Notes under the pieces: model-generated | Databases searched by the model: none | What the model was told of the DNA's origin: nothing | What the model saw: the letters and a program-made list of their open reading frames with translations, nothing else | Translations under genes and position numbers: made by a program | Shown: one piece after another, positions 11,310 to 20,883 of the stretch | Position numbering within the stretch: the stretch's first letter is position 1 | Layout of the letters: each line of letters begins with the position of its first letter | Assembly: GCA_003116975.1 (NCBI GenBank) | Contig: BGKB01000205.1 | Coordinates: 80,849-144,848 of the forward strand | From: Aurantiochytrium sp. KH105 | Lineage: Eukaryota; Sar; Bigyra; Thraustochytrida; Thraustochytriidae | DNA: 64,000 nt | Direction of reading: 5' to 3'

Positions 11310-12893
11310 ATGAACTCAAGCGCGGAGCCATTCACCTTACCGCACGATGCTCGACATCAGCTCCATCATCACCACATGCAATCATCCGTTGCCTCAACCA
11401 GCTTTTCTACTGCACCGACGCCCACACATGGGATGCACAGGCCCGAAGATGGACCTTCCGGCTCTCGGAGCAGCAATGGACGAGGCAGCGGTGGTGGAGG
11501 TGCGGTTTGGGGCCTCTCATTGCCTGGCACGTTTGTCCAGTCGGACGACTTTGGCGAAGCACTCGACTTTATCATGCGGTGCAAAGATAATGACGGCGCC
11601 GCGGCCGAAAGCTTTCTGCGAGGCACCCTCCGACTCCTCCGGCAGCGATTGAACCTCGATGACGAGGACGCTGAAGACGAAGAAAACGGAAATCGCGAGT
11701 TTGACGCCTTCATTGGCGACGACTCGGACGACAAGCAGACAACGCTTGTCCTTTTAGTTCCAGGTCAATCCCACATCATTGGGCACTTGATTGGCAAGTC
11801 TGGATCGGAAATCACAAAGTTGGAGGCTGAAGCCAACGTTTCGATTCGCGTGGAGAGCAAGAGCAAGATGCCGCTCGGATCATCGGAGCGGCGTATATTC
11901 ATTGTCGGCTCTGTGGCAAACTCCGTGTACACGCAACAGCGAATTACGCAGCGGATCCACGAGAAACTCCGTGAGGAAGGAGTGAAGCAAGAACTGATCA
12001 AGATTGTCATTCCTCACGAGAGCGTCCCGCACCTTATTGGCAAGGGCGGATCCAGCATTAAGCGACTGCAAGAACTCTCGCATGCGCGTATCCAGGTCGA
12101 GCAAGAAACCTCCGTGGTCCCCGGGACGATTGGGCGGTCGGTGACGATTCAGGGGACACAGTACGAGCGATCTCTCGCACAGTACCTTGTCTCGCGGCAA
12201 ATGACGGAGAATCGATCGACGCCCAAGGATTGGCAGGGCGGGCTTCCTCAAGTCCAGCCGCAGCACCAGCTCGGTGGTCCCTTTCCTCTTCGAGGGAGCG
12301 GGAATCTCATTCTTGAAGACCTCGTACCGGGCGTGCCCCCGATTCCTGGGCTCAATCCTCCTTCTGCTCCTGGATCCCAGAGCATTGGGTCTGGAGCGAA
12401 TGGGTATTACACTGGATCGCAAGGCGTTGGATTGGGCGGTAGCGGCGGTGACTCGGACAGCGTGTCTAGTCAGGGCTACGTGGACCCAGATCTCGGCTGG
12501 AACAGCAGCAAGATTGAGGAGGTCGCCTCCCAAGCGGGCATGGGGACGTCCGGCATGAGGAGTTCGCTCGGCGCAGCAACGTATATGGAGGGCGGCACGG
12601 GAGGCGAGGCATATCACTCTACAGCGCAACAGTATGAGCGACTCGTCCCGAATGGCGCGGTTGCTCATCTTATTGGGCGGAACGGATCCGTGATTTCGGA
12701 CATTCAAAAGAAGTCCGGAACTCGTATTAGTTTTTCCAAGAACCCTGGCCCACGGGCCGCAGAGGTGGGTATGGGTATGGGTCACTACCAAAAGGTGACC
12801 ATCATCGGCACGCCATATGCGATCCAGCTGGCACAGAGTATCATCTCCAAGAAAATCATCGAGCACGTGGGCGAAGACTTTGAACGACTCTGA
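11310..12893 (+). CDS. Triple KH-domain RNA-binding protein (PCBP/Nova-like)
   Basis: A 527-residue protein from the ATG at 11310; the frame extends upstream only to a TTG. Three KH domains are visible by their GxxG RNA-binding loops: KH1 about residues 145-220 (HLIGKSGSEI), KH2 about 227-298 (HLIGKGGSSIKR) and KH3 about 442-517 (HLIGRNGSVISDI). KH1 and KH2 are adjacent and KH3 lies beyond a Gly/Ser/Pro-rich linker, the layout of poly(C)-binding, Nova and HEN4-like proteins. The N-terminus is His/Ser-rich, followed by a short acidic segment. Such proteins bind single-stranded C- or U-rich RNA and act in splicing, mRNA stability or translation. A first exon further upstream could extend the N-terminus. 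Domain assignment is firm; the target RNA is unknown. Confidence 0.92.
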   Translation: MNSSAEPFTLPHDARHQLHHHHMQSSVASTSFSTAPTPTHGMHRPEDGPSGSRSSNGRGSGGGGAVWGLSLPGTFVQSDDFGEALDFIMRCKDNDGAAAESFLRGTLRLLRQRLNLDDEDAEDEENGNREFDAFIGDDSDDKQTTLVLLVPGQSHIIGHLIGKSGSEITKLEAEANVSIRVESKSKMPLGSSERRIFIVGSVANSVYTQQRITQRIHEKLREEGVKQELIKIVIPHESVPHLIGKGGSSIKRLQELSHARIQVEQETSVVPGTIGRSVTIQGTQYERSLAQYLVSRQMTENRSTPKDWQGGLPQVQPQHQLGGPFPLRGSGNLILEDLVPGVPPIPGLNPPSAPGSQSIGSGANGYYTGSQGVGLGGSGGDSDSVSSQGYVDPDLGWNSSKIEEVASQAGMGTSGMRSSLGAATYMEGGTGGEAYHSTAQQYERLVPNGAVAHLIGRNGSVISDIQKKSGTRISFSKNPGPRAAEVGMGMGHYQKVTIIGTPYAIQLAQSIISKKIIEHVGEDFERL

Positions 12894-13439
12894 CGAGATC
12901 AGATGAGACGTACCTACTTCGCGAGGCAAGGCACCTGGAACTGAGCACGGTAAAGGAACACAGGACACACCCGAACATGAGAACGAAAGAACGAACAAAC
13001 GGATGCATGATTGATTAAATTTTACGCGATGGAAGAGGAAGGAGGTGTCTTGATCTTGCTGGTACAGAGAATGTATTTGTGCTCGCGAATTGGCAATCTT
13101 CGAAAAGAGGGCAAGAAATCAATCTATCTCTCTTGTTTTTGTGCAAACTTGCACGGTGTTCGACCAGCGAAATCTATGATGTACACTGCTCGAAGGCGAG
13201 CCGTCGGTGGAAGAAGCAGGAATATCGAACATGAAGAGAGCTCCGGAAGTTCTTCAATGTGCGGGGAAAGAGAGCAAAAGTCGGTGCGCGCGGTCTCCAG
13301 TGGTACAACAGAGAGAAATCTACCGCGACGCAAATTTTTTCTCTTGCTCCACAAAGTAGGGGCTGCATTCTGAAAGAAGAAAAAAAAAAGGAGGAAGGGA
13401 GAGAACGAGCGAGAGAGAGAGAGAGATAGTGTTCGAGCA
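12894..13439. other. Convergent 3' region between the KH and SAS-6-like genes
   Basis: 546 bp receiving transcripts from both sides. It includes an A-rich run and a (GA)n stretch around 13377-13430. Nothing coding is seen. Confidence 0.6.
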
Positions 13440-14222
13440 TCATTTGCGCAAGTGAGCCGAGGAAGCGTGGCCGTTTGCGTTGGAACCACGACGAATTTGC
13501 AAAAGAAGCGATGGGTTTTTGAGCTTGACCAGAGAATTGACATCTGATAATCGAGCTTGCATCAGCGCAAGACGCGATTTCATGGCGTTGTAGCGGTAAG
13601 CGATGTGCTGACGAACGAGGTCCTCGCTAGAGCGCGTAAAGTCGCACGTGAGGAGCTCGACAAACTTGTACTCCATGTTTTTGATGAAATCGAGACGGGA
13701 CGGTCCGTCCTCTTGGAGAACAAAGATTGCGAGATGCGTATTGGGCTCCTTGATGCAGCTGTTGAGCATTCTGGTGAGTACCTTGGTATAGTCCTCAAAT
13801 TCAACCATGAGCTTTTGCTGTTCTTGCATGATGCGGAAACCAGCCTCGTCGACGGTGTGCGTGTAGTGAAAGAAGAGGTCGGTTTCGCTGCTGAGCTCGA
13901 TGCGAAGGGCTTCTGGATCGTTGTCCGAACCAAGAGCAAGAACCTTGACCTTGATGGCTTCCAGGGTACCAACATCTTGTGGCCCATCCCTTGTTTCCTG
14001 GTAGCGGAGTTCAAGCGGAACTTCGCGATCGAATACGCAGCGCCAGCCTCCCTGAAGGCTGGGATCCATGGCCTCGATGGCGGAGAAGTCGAAATGAGTC
14101 AAAGCAGGGCCGGCTTCGCCCGCTGCCGCGCGCGGGCTGCCTGCAGCGGACCGGCACGAGATGGTCGCATTTCCCTTTCGACCACTCGAGATAGACCTCG
14201 GCGACGAGAAGCTGGCGTCCAT
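13440..14222 (-). CDS. SAS6L: SAS-6 N-terminal-domain protein lacking a long coiled coil (SAS6-like)
   Basis: 260 residues from an ATG at 14222 with a good AAG-ATG-G context; the frame above it reaches only a TTG. Residues about 62-220 match the globular head of centriolar SAS-6: a core with ELRYQETR, a strand with LRIELSSETDLFFHYTHTVD, and the motif RLDFIKNMEYKFVELLTCDF ahead of a terminal helix. Canonical SAS-6 continues into several hundred residues of coiled coil that build the cartwheel spoke. Here the protein stops about 40 residues after the head, the architecture of SAS6-like (SAS6L) proteins known at the trypanosome basal plate and the Toxoplasma conoid. A basal-body or axoneme-base role is expected, fitting an organism with flagellated zoospores. 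A truncated SAS-6 is the alternative. Confidence 0.85.
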   Translation of the reverse strand: MDASFSSPRSISSGRKGNATISCRSAAGSPRAAAGEAGPALTHFDFSAIEAMDPSLQGGWRCVFDREVPLELRYQETRDGPQDVGTLEAIKVKVLALGSDNDPEALRIELSSETDLFFHYTHTVDEAGFRIMQEQQKLMVEFEDYTKVLTRMLNSCIKEPNTHLAIFVLQEDGPSRLDFIKNMEYKFVELLTCDFTRSSEDLVRQHIAYRYNAMKSRLALMQARLSDVNSLVKLKNPSLLLQIRRGSNANGHASSAHLRK

Positions 14223-14823
14223 CTTCTTTCTTGGTCGGTCCTTTTCCCTTTCGCTCTCTTGTTTTCCTTCTTCTTCGCCTCTACGCGCGAACAAGACGCG
14301 ACGCGACGCTACGCGCGATGAGGCGCCCGCGGCCTTGTGCGACTTGGCTCTGCGAGCTTCGTGCTGCGAGCGGCACTGCTGGTCGCCGCGTCGCGCCGCG
14401 CTGTTCGCGCCGGGTCCGCGCTGTGAAAGACGGTTTTGCTACCCCATAAATAACATGTGTAGTATTCAAATGGTCCATTTTATCGGTTACGTTTTTTTGG
14501 TTTGTTTTTTTGCACTGCAGTGCAGAGCAGCTCCTTCTCGGCCCGGTCTGGTTGAAGCCGCCCGACGCCGCCCTTCTTGTTTGCTGGTCTTTTTTCTCGC
14601 GATTGTGGGGTGCGACGCGGCCTCTTCTACCTACCGATGAGAGAAAGGTATTTATCGCGTACTCCAAGTACGCCGGATCGTGAGGAATAAAGTTGCAAGG
14701 CAAACGAAATCAAACCAAAAAAAGTGTCGGTGTACACATTGAGCGTGGGTCTCGAGATGGTGGAGATGATGCAAACAGAATCCAAACGCAAGCTTTTTCA
14801 TTCTTTTTATTCCCTCGTTTCGA
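14223..14823. other. Intergenic region, SAS6-like promoter and 3' flank of the first membrane-protein gene
   Basis: 600 bp. The half next to the SAS6-like start is GC-rich; around 14440-14520 it turns AT-rich with a CCCATAAATAA stretch and T runs. No gene is seen. Confidence 0.5.
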
Positions 14824-16494
14824 CTACTGACGCCTGGTACTCGCATCAAAGGTATTTTCTGCATCAGAAGCCGCTGAATCCTGCGTTGCGTCGTCTTGAT
14901 CTGCAGAATGCTCCACATCATCATCAACATCATCAATATCGCTGCCAGGGCTATCAGCAGACTCGATCTTTTCAGAGACAGGCTCATCGATTTTAACCTG
15001 TACAGCCTCGTTAGCGAGAGCAGACCCAACCTCTGACTTTGCTTGAACGAATTCACGAGAGGTCTCACCAGAGTCACTGTCAACGGGAAGAGCCACAGGT
15101 AGAATGACAAAGACCGGCGCCGCCGGGTCAGGCTTGTAGTCATAGAGTGCAGCAATGATTCGTCCAATGATCCACGTGACCATAGATGCGATGGGCCCGA
15201 TGAAGAGAACAAGAATGAAAAGGCCAACGAGCCAGGTTTGGAAAAGCCATCCTAGGTCCTGGACCGTCCAGTCTAAGATAATTGAAACAACGCAGAACAA
15301 GATCGCAAAGACGAGCGTGAAGACACGAGTCACAATCTTTGAGACATAGCCAGCATCCGAAAGAGCTTGTCGCATAATGTTGGCAGACAGTTGAAACAAG
15401 AGGATTGAGAGCTCACTGAGGAAAAAGTCTGGCCCGAAAAAGGAGAAGAAGTCAGGATTTAGCTCGTATCCTGCTGCTGCATCGTCTTTTCCAAATTGAG
15501 AGAGGAACGCGGGCCCGAATCGAGTTGTTGCCGTCGTGTCACCCTGGTCTGTATCGACAAGACCGTCGAAATAGCATGCGTAGGATCCAACATGGGAAGG
15601 TTGAAAGAGGCAATTGACTCCAAAGGACATGATGGTGACAGACAGGACATCCCAAAGTTTGGAAAGTTTGCTGCGACAGCTTTTGTTGCATGCACATGAA
15701 TTGCAGCACATGTACTTGGAGTGACCCGTCTCATCAATGTAGCCCAAAAGATAGAGAATGTACCGGAGACGCCAAGCACTGGTAGAGTGTGTACCGACGG
15801 TATTGCCAGGAACTTTGCGCGACTCGATGGACCCATACTTGAAAACCTGATAGTCGACGACAGCGCTCACCATGAAGAAGAGGAGACTTATGATGTAGAG
15901 CGCGATCATTTGTGGTTTGTCGAAAGGAACTTCGTTCTCGTCCGCAATACCTTCGAAGGCGTCAGTCGCCTCGCAGCCGGCGCAGGCAAAGGAGCTATAG
16001 CGGAATTGATGTGAGTATATCCTTGCGTACATGAGCCAACCGGCATCGGCGTCGATACAAAGCTGTTGCAACTCGGCGCAAGAGGGGGAGGCGGGCTCCT
16101 GGAACACTGAGAAATTGTTGCCATCCAAACTAGGACACGCAGGGAGAGCAGAACTTGCAATGAATGTTTCGTTGGAATAGGCAAGCGCGGTGTCAGGGCA
16201 ATCGCTCGCAGGGCAAATGTAGCCGATGCCGCAGGAGCTGCATTGATATGGCCCGCTTTGCGTCGCGCCGCTTGCGAGGACTGTCGCGCCGTCGCGGTGA
16301 CCCCAGAGACGAAATGTACCAGTACACAAGGTCTTTGCCTGTTCTGCTGTCTCCACCACCGGGCATTCGGCGGCGGGAAGGGGGCTCGCAACCCTTGGCT
16401 TTTCGTTGAACTCCCCGGCAGCGGCAGCGACGGCGACAAGCGTGCCGAGCAACGAAGCACGCGCTCCAAGCTGGGCCCGCCGAAGTGCGCCCAT
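14824..16494 (-). CDS. Cysteine-rich multipass membrane protein, tandem copy 1
   Basis: 556 residues from the ATG at 16494. Residues 1-27 are a signal peptide (basic start, then LLGTLVAVAAAAG). The luminal or extracellular part (about 28-190) has paired cysteines including CSSCGIGYICPASDC and FACAGCEA. Hydrophobic segments follow at about 196-216, 281-297, 358-377, 389-408 and 417-447, with a Cys cluster between the first two (YMCCNSCACNKSC). The C-terminal 100 residues are acidic and Ser/Asp-rich, probably cytosolic. The next gene upstream encodes a paralogue with the same order of motifs. I cannot assign a family; a surface receptor, channel-like or secretory-pathway membrane protein are all possible. 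Confidence 0.82.
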   Translation of the reverse strand: MGALRRAQLGARASLLGTLVAVAAAAGEFNEKPRVASPLPAAECPVVETAEQAKTLCTGTFRLWGHRDGATVLASGATQSGPYQCSSCGIGYICPASDCPDTALAYSNETFIASSALPACPSLDGNNFSVFQEPASPSCAELQQLCIDADAGWLMYARIYSHQFRYSSFACAGCEATDAFEGIADENEVPFDKPQMIALYIISLLFFMVSAVVDYQVFKYGSIESRKVPGNTVGTHSTSAWRLRYILYLLGYIDETGHSKYMCCNSCACNKSCRSKLSKLWDVLSVTIMSFGVNCLFQPSHVGSYACYFDGLVDTDQGDTTATTRFGPAFLSQFGKDDAAAGYELNPDFFSFFGPDFFLSELSILLFQLSANIMRQALSDAGYVSKIVTRVFTLVFAILFCVVSIILDWTVQDLGWLFQTWLVGLFILVLFIGPIASMVTWIIGRIIAALYDYKPDPAAPVFVILPVALPVDSDSGETSREFVQAKSEVGSALANEAVQVKIDEPVSEKIESADSPGSDIDDVDDDVEHSADQDDATQDSAASDAENTFDASTRRQ

Positions 16495-17039
16495 GTTCAC
16501 TCCAAGGCGCACGGACGAGCGGCGTTCGCCACGCGCTCGCGAGTTGGCGCCCGGGCGAGGGGTTAGGAGCTGGCTGTGGCGCGGGCGCGCGACCCCGCAA
16601 GGCCAACGACGTCCGAGTTTGAAACGAAGATGCCAGACGCTGGCCAAACGCGCTTGCGTTACGATTTACTTCGTCCATTACTTGCCTTGGCACGCGCTGG
16701 AATTCGTCTTCTTTTTGTTGTTGGCACATACACGGCCACCAGTGGGCGAGAAAGGGGACTCCCGTGACCTGTCACATGTACTGTCTGCCCCTTATTAACG
16801 TCACAGGCCTCTATCTATTCCCCAAAGCTGAGACGAGTGTTCGCGTTTACGCGTGGCCAGAGGATGCAAGTCTTGAAGTGAGCAAGACGCCAGCCACATC
16901 TGAAAATGCACGAAATTAGTAACAAGAGACAGAGCAAACATGGTTTTTGTTTTCTTTTGTTTTTTTCTGCAAGAAGAACAACAAAAGGTAGGAAGAATCA
17001 GTTGCCTACTCCTTCGGCAGGGAACTTCAAAGAAACTAA
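16495..17039. other. Spacer between the tandem membrane-protein genes
   Basis: 545 bp between the start of copy 1 and the stop of copy 2, so it carries the promoter of copy 1 and the 3' end of copy 2. T-rich near 16940-16970. No other gene is seen. Confidence 0.6.
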
Positions 17040-18493
17040 TTAATTCCCGACTTGGGAGGTTCGATCAGGTCTGGATCTGTAGTGCTGGACTTTTAGGGTG
17101 CCAGTACGACGGTTCTCCTGCCTGTCGGCACGTGCCCAGGGTGAACATCCATAGACTTTTGAAATCACGATACCGAGACACCACGTGACCACCGAGATGG
17201 CGCGGCCAACAAGGAGAAGGAGCAATGCAAAACTCACACTCCATGCGATGAGGAAGAGAATCGCGTTCAAAGTCGACCACTCGTCGAAAACGCAAGCAAT
17301 GCAAAAGACGATAGAAATGCTGAAAAGGACCTGTCGCATCCTCCAGTCGGAGGTGAACCCAGAGTCGACAATGGCACGCATGATCATTGCCGATATGAAA
17401 AAATAGAGCGCAACGATGAGCTGACCAAAAATGAGCTCGATATTCTCAAAGGATAATTGGACAGCAGGAATACCACCCTCAGATCGTGTGAGATCGCCAA
17501 AGTTGAGCACGAAGGATGGTTGGAAAAGTTGCATTGCACTCGTGTCGGCGTTCGTTGCATCACCGTATCCATCAAAATAGCAAGCGTACGAGATAACAAC
17601 GCCGCCCTTGAAGAGCCCTGTGACGCCCAGAGATACGATCGCGAGCGAAGCAAGGTCCCACACTCTGTCAAACTCATTGTGAAAATCACAGCGTACTTTG
17701 TACATCACCTCGCAGAATGTGTGAGGTTTGCCATCTTCAGTCATGAAGCCGATAATGCCGAGAATATAGCGCAGCCGCCACTTGTTGGTCGCTGTTTCAG
17801 AATAGGCTGCGGAACATGTATTTAACTCAGGAACGCTGTCCCTGAGATAGCCTTTGGATCCATATTTGAAGATGCGATAGTTGAGGAACATGCTCACGAG
17901 GAAGAAGACGCACATCATCATGTAGAGGATAACCATTTGGGGTTTACGGAGATGGGTATAGCCATTCGAGGTACCGAGAACGCTGCCAGCATGACAGCCC
18001 GCGCAGCTGTACGTGCCGAGCTCTGAATCAAAGGATTCGGCAAACATCAGCCAGCCGTAACCACTTCTTCTGCAAACATGTTGAAGGTTGGCGCAGCTGA
18101 TCGTCAAAGAATCGCCCTCAACACTGGGACAAACGGGTGGTTTGCTTTCTTCATTGACAGTAACTTCGTCTGACGCCTGCACGTAGACAGATGATGGGCA
18201 TGAGCCATACGGACAAAGGTAGCCAATGCCGCAGGAGCTGCAATAATAGGGCCCATATTTGGTAAAATGTATTCTGTGGAAAAGTCAAAGATGTTTTCAC
18301 CGTTTTCATGCTCGCCCCAGAGCTGGAATGTTTCCGACGACGGGCAGCTCGCTTCCGCTGCAAGCTGGTTGGTGACAATCGGGCAATCGGCAGAGGGGAG
18401 CGAGACACTGGTAACTTTTGGTGCGCTTGCAAGAGTTCTTGTGACAAGGCTGGCTGTTACCGCCGAGAGGAGAATCTGACGCGTCATCTTCAT
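17040..18493 (-). CDS. Cysteine-rich multipass membrane protein, tandem copy 2, interrupted by a one-base frameshift
   Basis: The ATG at 18493 starts a signal peptide (MKMTRQILLSAVTASLVTRT) and a domain matching copy 1 (FQLWG against FRLWG). Around 18264-18267, in a run of four A (TTTT in sense), the frame must shift by one base to continue as GPYYCSSCGIGYLCPYGSC, which matches GPYQCSSCGIGYICPASDC of copy 1, and then runs open to the stop at 17040. Total length is 1454 nt, one short of 485 codons, so a single missing base explains it. No GT-AG intron of suitable length fits. Membrane segments, the TYSCAGCHAGS motif and overall order follow copy 1, but the long acidic tail is missing. It may be a sequencing slip in a homopolymer, a young pseudogene or a tolerated frameshift. 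Confidence 0.78.
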
Positions 18494-19338
18494 CTTCTCT
18501 CTGTGTCAATGATGAGGTGTTTGTCCACTTTCAACGCAGCAAGGAATCGATAGAGAGAAGAGGCGTAGTGCTCTGACTTGGCTTCGCCAGGGTGGCGAGC
18601 AAATCCCTTGATTTGGCTGTCGGTACTGATTCCCATTTTGCTTTTGCAGGATTCGGTCGATGCCAAGATGATAGCGGGACGTCGTTGGAATAGCCTGCAG
18701 ATCGAGTTCTCCTCATCAGCCAAACTCTCTCGTGAGAGGGGGAATAGGTGCTCGGGGTCCCCGGGGTCCTCATGGTCTTCGCGCACACCCCTTTGGCATC
18801 GCGGACTGTTGAAAGGAAAGCAAGAGAACCCGCATAGCAGTAGGTGCAGCGCTGGCTCGTGTGAGAACCGGACGACACTGGCTGGCGACGAAGCATGGGC
18901 GACATTGGCGCCTGAGATTCTGGAGGTGGATGTGCAGCACTTGGCAACTTGTATGACCAAACCGTGGTATAAGGCCTTTGGGAACCAAAAAAGGGAAAGA
19001 CAACAGAGGGCGCTTGCGGGCACCTGCGCTGCGGACAATGGAGCGCAAGCAAGTTCGCGGCAAGTAAGTAGCATCCCCAATAAAATGCGCAAGGAGATTT
19101 GCGTTGCGTTGGTTGCGATGGTTGCGCTGCCGCGGTCCAGCAGCGAGTAAAAGCTTGACGAAGGACTCCTTTCCAATGGCCGCGCTTGCCCTCGTGCATT
19201 GGCGCGGATCAAAAGCCTTCACACTGATCAAACGTCGCATGTGCCACCCGATTGACTTCTGGCCTTGCCTTTTACAGTTCATCAAAGAAGCACAAGATAA
19301 TACAGAACAAAATGTCGCCTTGATAAACGTAGTACTAC
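18494..19338. other. Intergenic region between membrane protein copy 2 and the kinase gene
   Basis: 845 bp. Open frames occur on both strands (minus 18531-19199, plus 18578-19150) but have no domain and mixed composition. It should hold the promoter of copy 2 and the 3' flank of the kinase. Confidence 0.45.
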
Positions 19339-20883
19339 TCATAGAAAGCGACGGAGGTCCGCCAGGATGGCGTCGATCGAAGGACGGCGGGCAGATTCGA
19401 AGGCGAGACAGGTATGCATGAGTTTTTCCAGGGGCCTGAACTCGCTCGGGGCAAAGTATCCTCGCGGCGGGAACTCGCGGTTGGTGACAATGTCTTCGAT
19501 TTGCGCAAGGGTATAGTGTTTATAAAAGGGCTGTTCACGCGAAAGCATCTCGTAAAGAATGCAGCCAAAGCTCCACGTATCGACCCGCTCGTCGTAAAGG
19601 TCGCCGCGGAACATTTCTGGACTACGGAATTGGGGCGATGTTACGCAGGTGCGCGTCCGGCGAAAGTTTCCAGTTTCGCCAGGGGCGCGCAAGCGCTTGG
19701 CCACCTCGAAGTTTGCTAGTTTTGCGGAGAATGTAAAGCCAGCGACATGAATGGCTGGGTCGAGAGAGGTCCAAGCGTTGGCGACGGGCATCTCCTCCCC
19801 CGATTGCGACTTGGAGCGCCACGTTGGCAGCGACGCCATGGCCCCGACAGCCGAGGCCGAGTGTTTGTCGGACGCGCTGGCACGGAACATGTTGCTGAGC
19901 GAGCGACTAAGACGGAAGTGCTTGCGCATGGCGGCGGTCCAGTTTCCGCTAGTTGGGTAGTCTGCGCATGCCATCATGACGTTGTCAGATGTGAGGTCTC
20001 GGTGCACGATACCCTGCTGCTGCAAGAAGAGCATGGCTTCAGCAATATCCATGGCGTACTTGCGAACCTCGAGATAGGTGAGGCGTTCGTGGCCACTTGC
20101 GCGATGATAGACGAGGTCCGAGAGTGAGTCGACAGCGAACTCAAATGCAACTCGGCGTTCAAGAGTATTATGAGGTACAACAACTTCTTGGTAGCCAAGA
20201 AAGCGAATGATGTTTGGATGGTCGAGGTCCTGCAGGATTTCGAGTTCGCTGTTGACTGTTTCATTGTGATCCGGAAGACAGGTGGGGGCACGACAGCGAA
20301 GAACTTTGGCGAGGACGATGCCGTGTTTATCATTGGCGGCTCTGTAGATACGTCTGCCATAAGTTCCGTTTTTTCCAATATTGTCGAGGAGGTCGAGGTC
20401 TGTTGTGAGATGTCTGACTTTGGGAGGCAAGCGGACAGTCCCGATGTTTTCGTTCATGAAACTATTTGAGATGGCGAGCCTGCTTGTAGAAAGGGGTAGG
20501 ATGACCGCGTCGTGAGCGATCTCGTCGTCACCGACCGACATGACCTCCGAGTACGTGCTGACGGAGCTAACGTCGTGCCGTGCAGCGGGGGTGGACTTTC
20601 TGTTAGAGAAGACGGAGCGCACCGAATTTGCAGAGCTGGCAAGCACATGCTGTGAGAGTCTCGCAGAGAACACAGGGCGGGATCTTGTGCTGAGCACGGG
20701 GCTGTTTGGCGCGAGGTCCTCGGCAGCCTGGGTTGCAGAAAGAAACATGTCAAGGTGCTTGCAGTGGCCATCTTTGCGGAAATCGCTGCATGAGCACGTT
20801 GGGCCGGCCCATTTTCTTCGCTGCTGGCACGCGGTGATGGCGTCCAAGAAGGCGCGGCCCACGCCTGCCGCAGACCCGGTCAT
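19339..20883 (-). CDS. SWIM zinc finger fused to a degenerate TKL-like protein kinase
   Basis: 514 residues from the ATG at 20883. Residues 30-43 read CSCSDFRKDGHCKH, a CxCx8CxH SWIM zinc finger. A protein kinase domain spans about 165-514: Gly-rich loop IGKNGTYG (169-176), Lys193 in VLAKVL, a probable helix-C Glu213, catalytic loop HRDLTSDN (294-301) with Asp296 and Asn301, Asp435 in DTWSFG, and Arg500. The DFG position instead reads NFE (391-393), so the magnesium-binding aspartate is replaced, and about 80 Ser/Ala-rich residues are inserted between the catalytic loop and this motif. Sequence style (HPNIIRFLGY, SPQFRSPEMF) is tyrosine-kinase-like (TKL). It is either a pseudokinase or a kinase using an atypical metal site. 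SWIM domains bind zinc and mediate protein or DNA contacts; MAP3K1 is a known SWIM plus kinase precedent. Confidence 0.86.
   Translation of the reverse strand: MTGSAAGVGRAFLDAITACQQRRKWAGPTCSCSDFRKDGHCKHLDMFLSATQAAEDLAPNSPVLSTRSRPVFSARLSQHVLASSANSVRSVFSNRKSTPAARHDVSSVSTYSEVMSVGDDEIAHDAVILPLSTSRLAISNSFMNENIGTVRLPPKVRHLTTDLDLLDNIGKNGTYGRRIYRAANDKHGIVLAKVLRCRAPTCLPDHNETVNSELEILQDLDHPNIIRFLGYQEVVVPHNTLERRVAFEFAVDSLSDLVYHRASGHERLTYLEVRKYAMDIAEAMLFLQQQGIVHRDLTSDNVMMACADYPTSGNWTAAMRKHFRLSRSLSNMFRASASDKHSASAVGAMASLPTWRSKSQSGEEMPVANAWTSLDPAIHVAGFTFSAKLANFEVAKRLRAPGETGNFRRTRTCVTSPQFRSPEMFRGDLYDERVDTWSFGCILYEMLSREQPFYKHYTLAQIEDIVTNREFPPRGYFAPSEFRPLEKLMHTCLAFESARRPSIDAILADLRRFL

Noticed and set aside
13557-14321. 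Plus-strand frame of 254 residues
   Set aside because: Antisense shadow of the SAS6-like gene, which has clear homology on the minus strand.
18267-18300. Short intron (about 27 nt) as the explanation of the frame change in membrane protein copy 2
   Set aside because: GTGAAA...CACAG is a multiple of three long, so removing it would not repair the frame, and it would delete residues in the region aligned with copy 1.
18490-19212. Minus-strand frame of 240 residues between membrane protein copy 2 and the kinase
   Set aside because: No domain and mixed composition, and it is contested by equally long frames on both strands.
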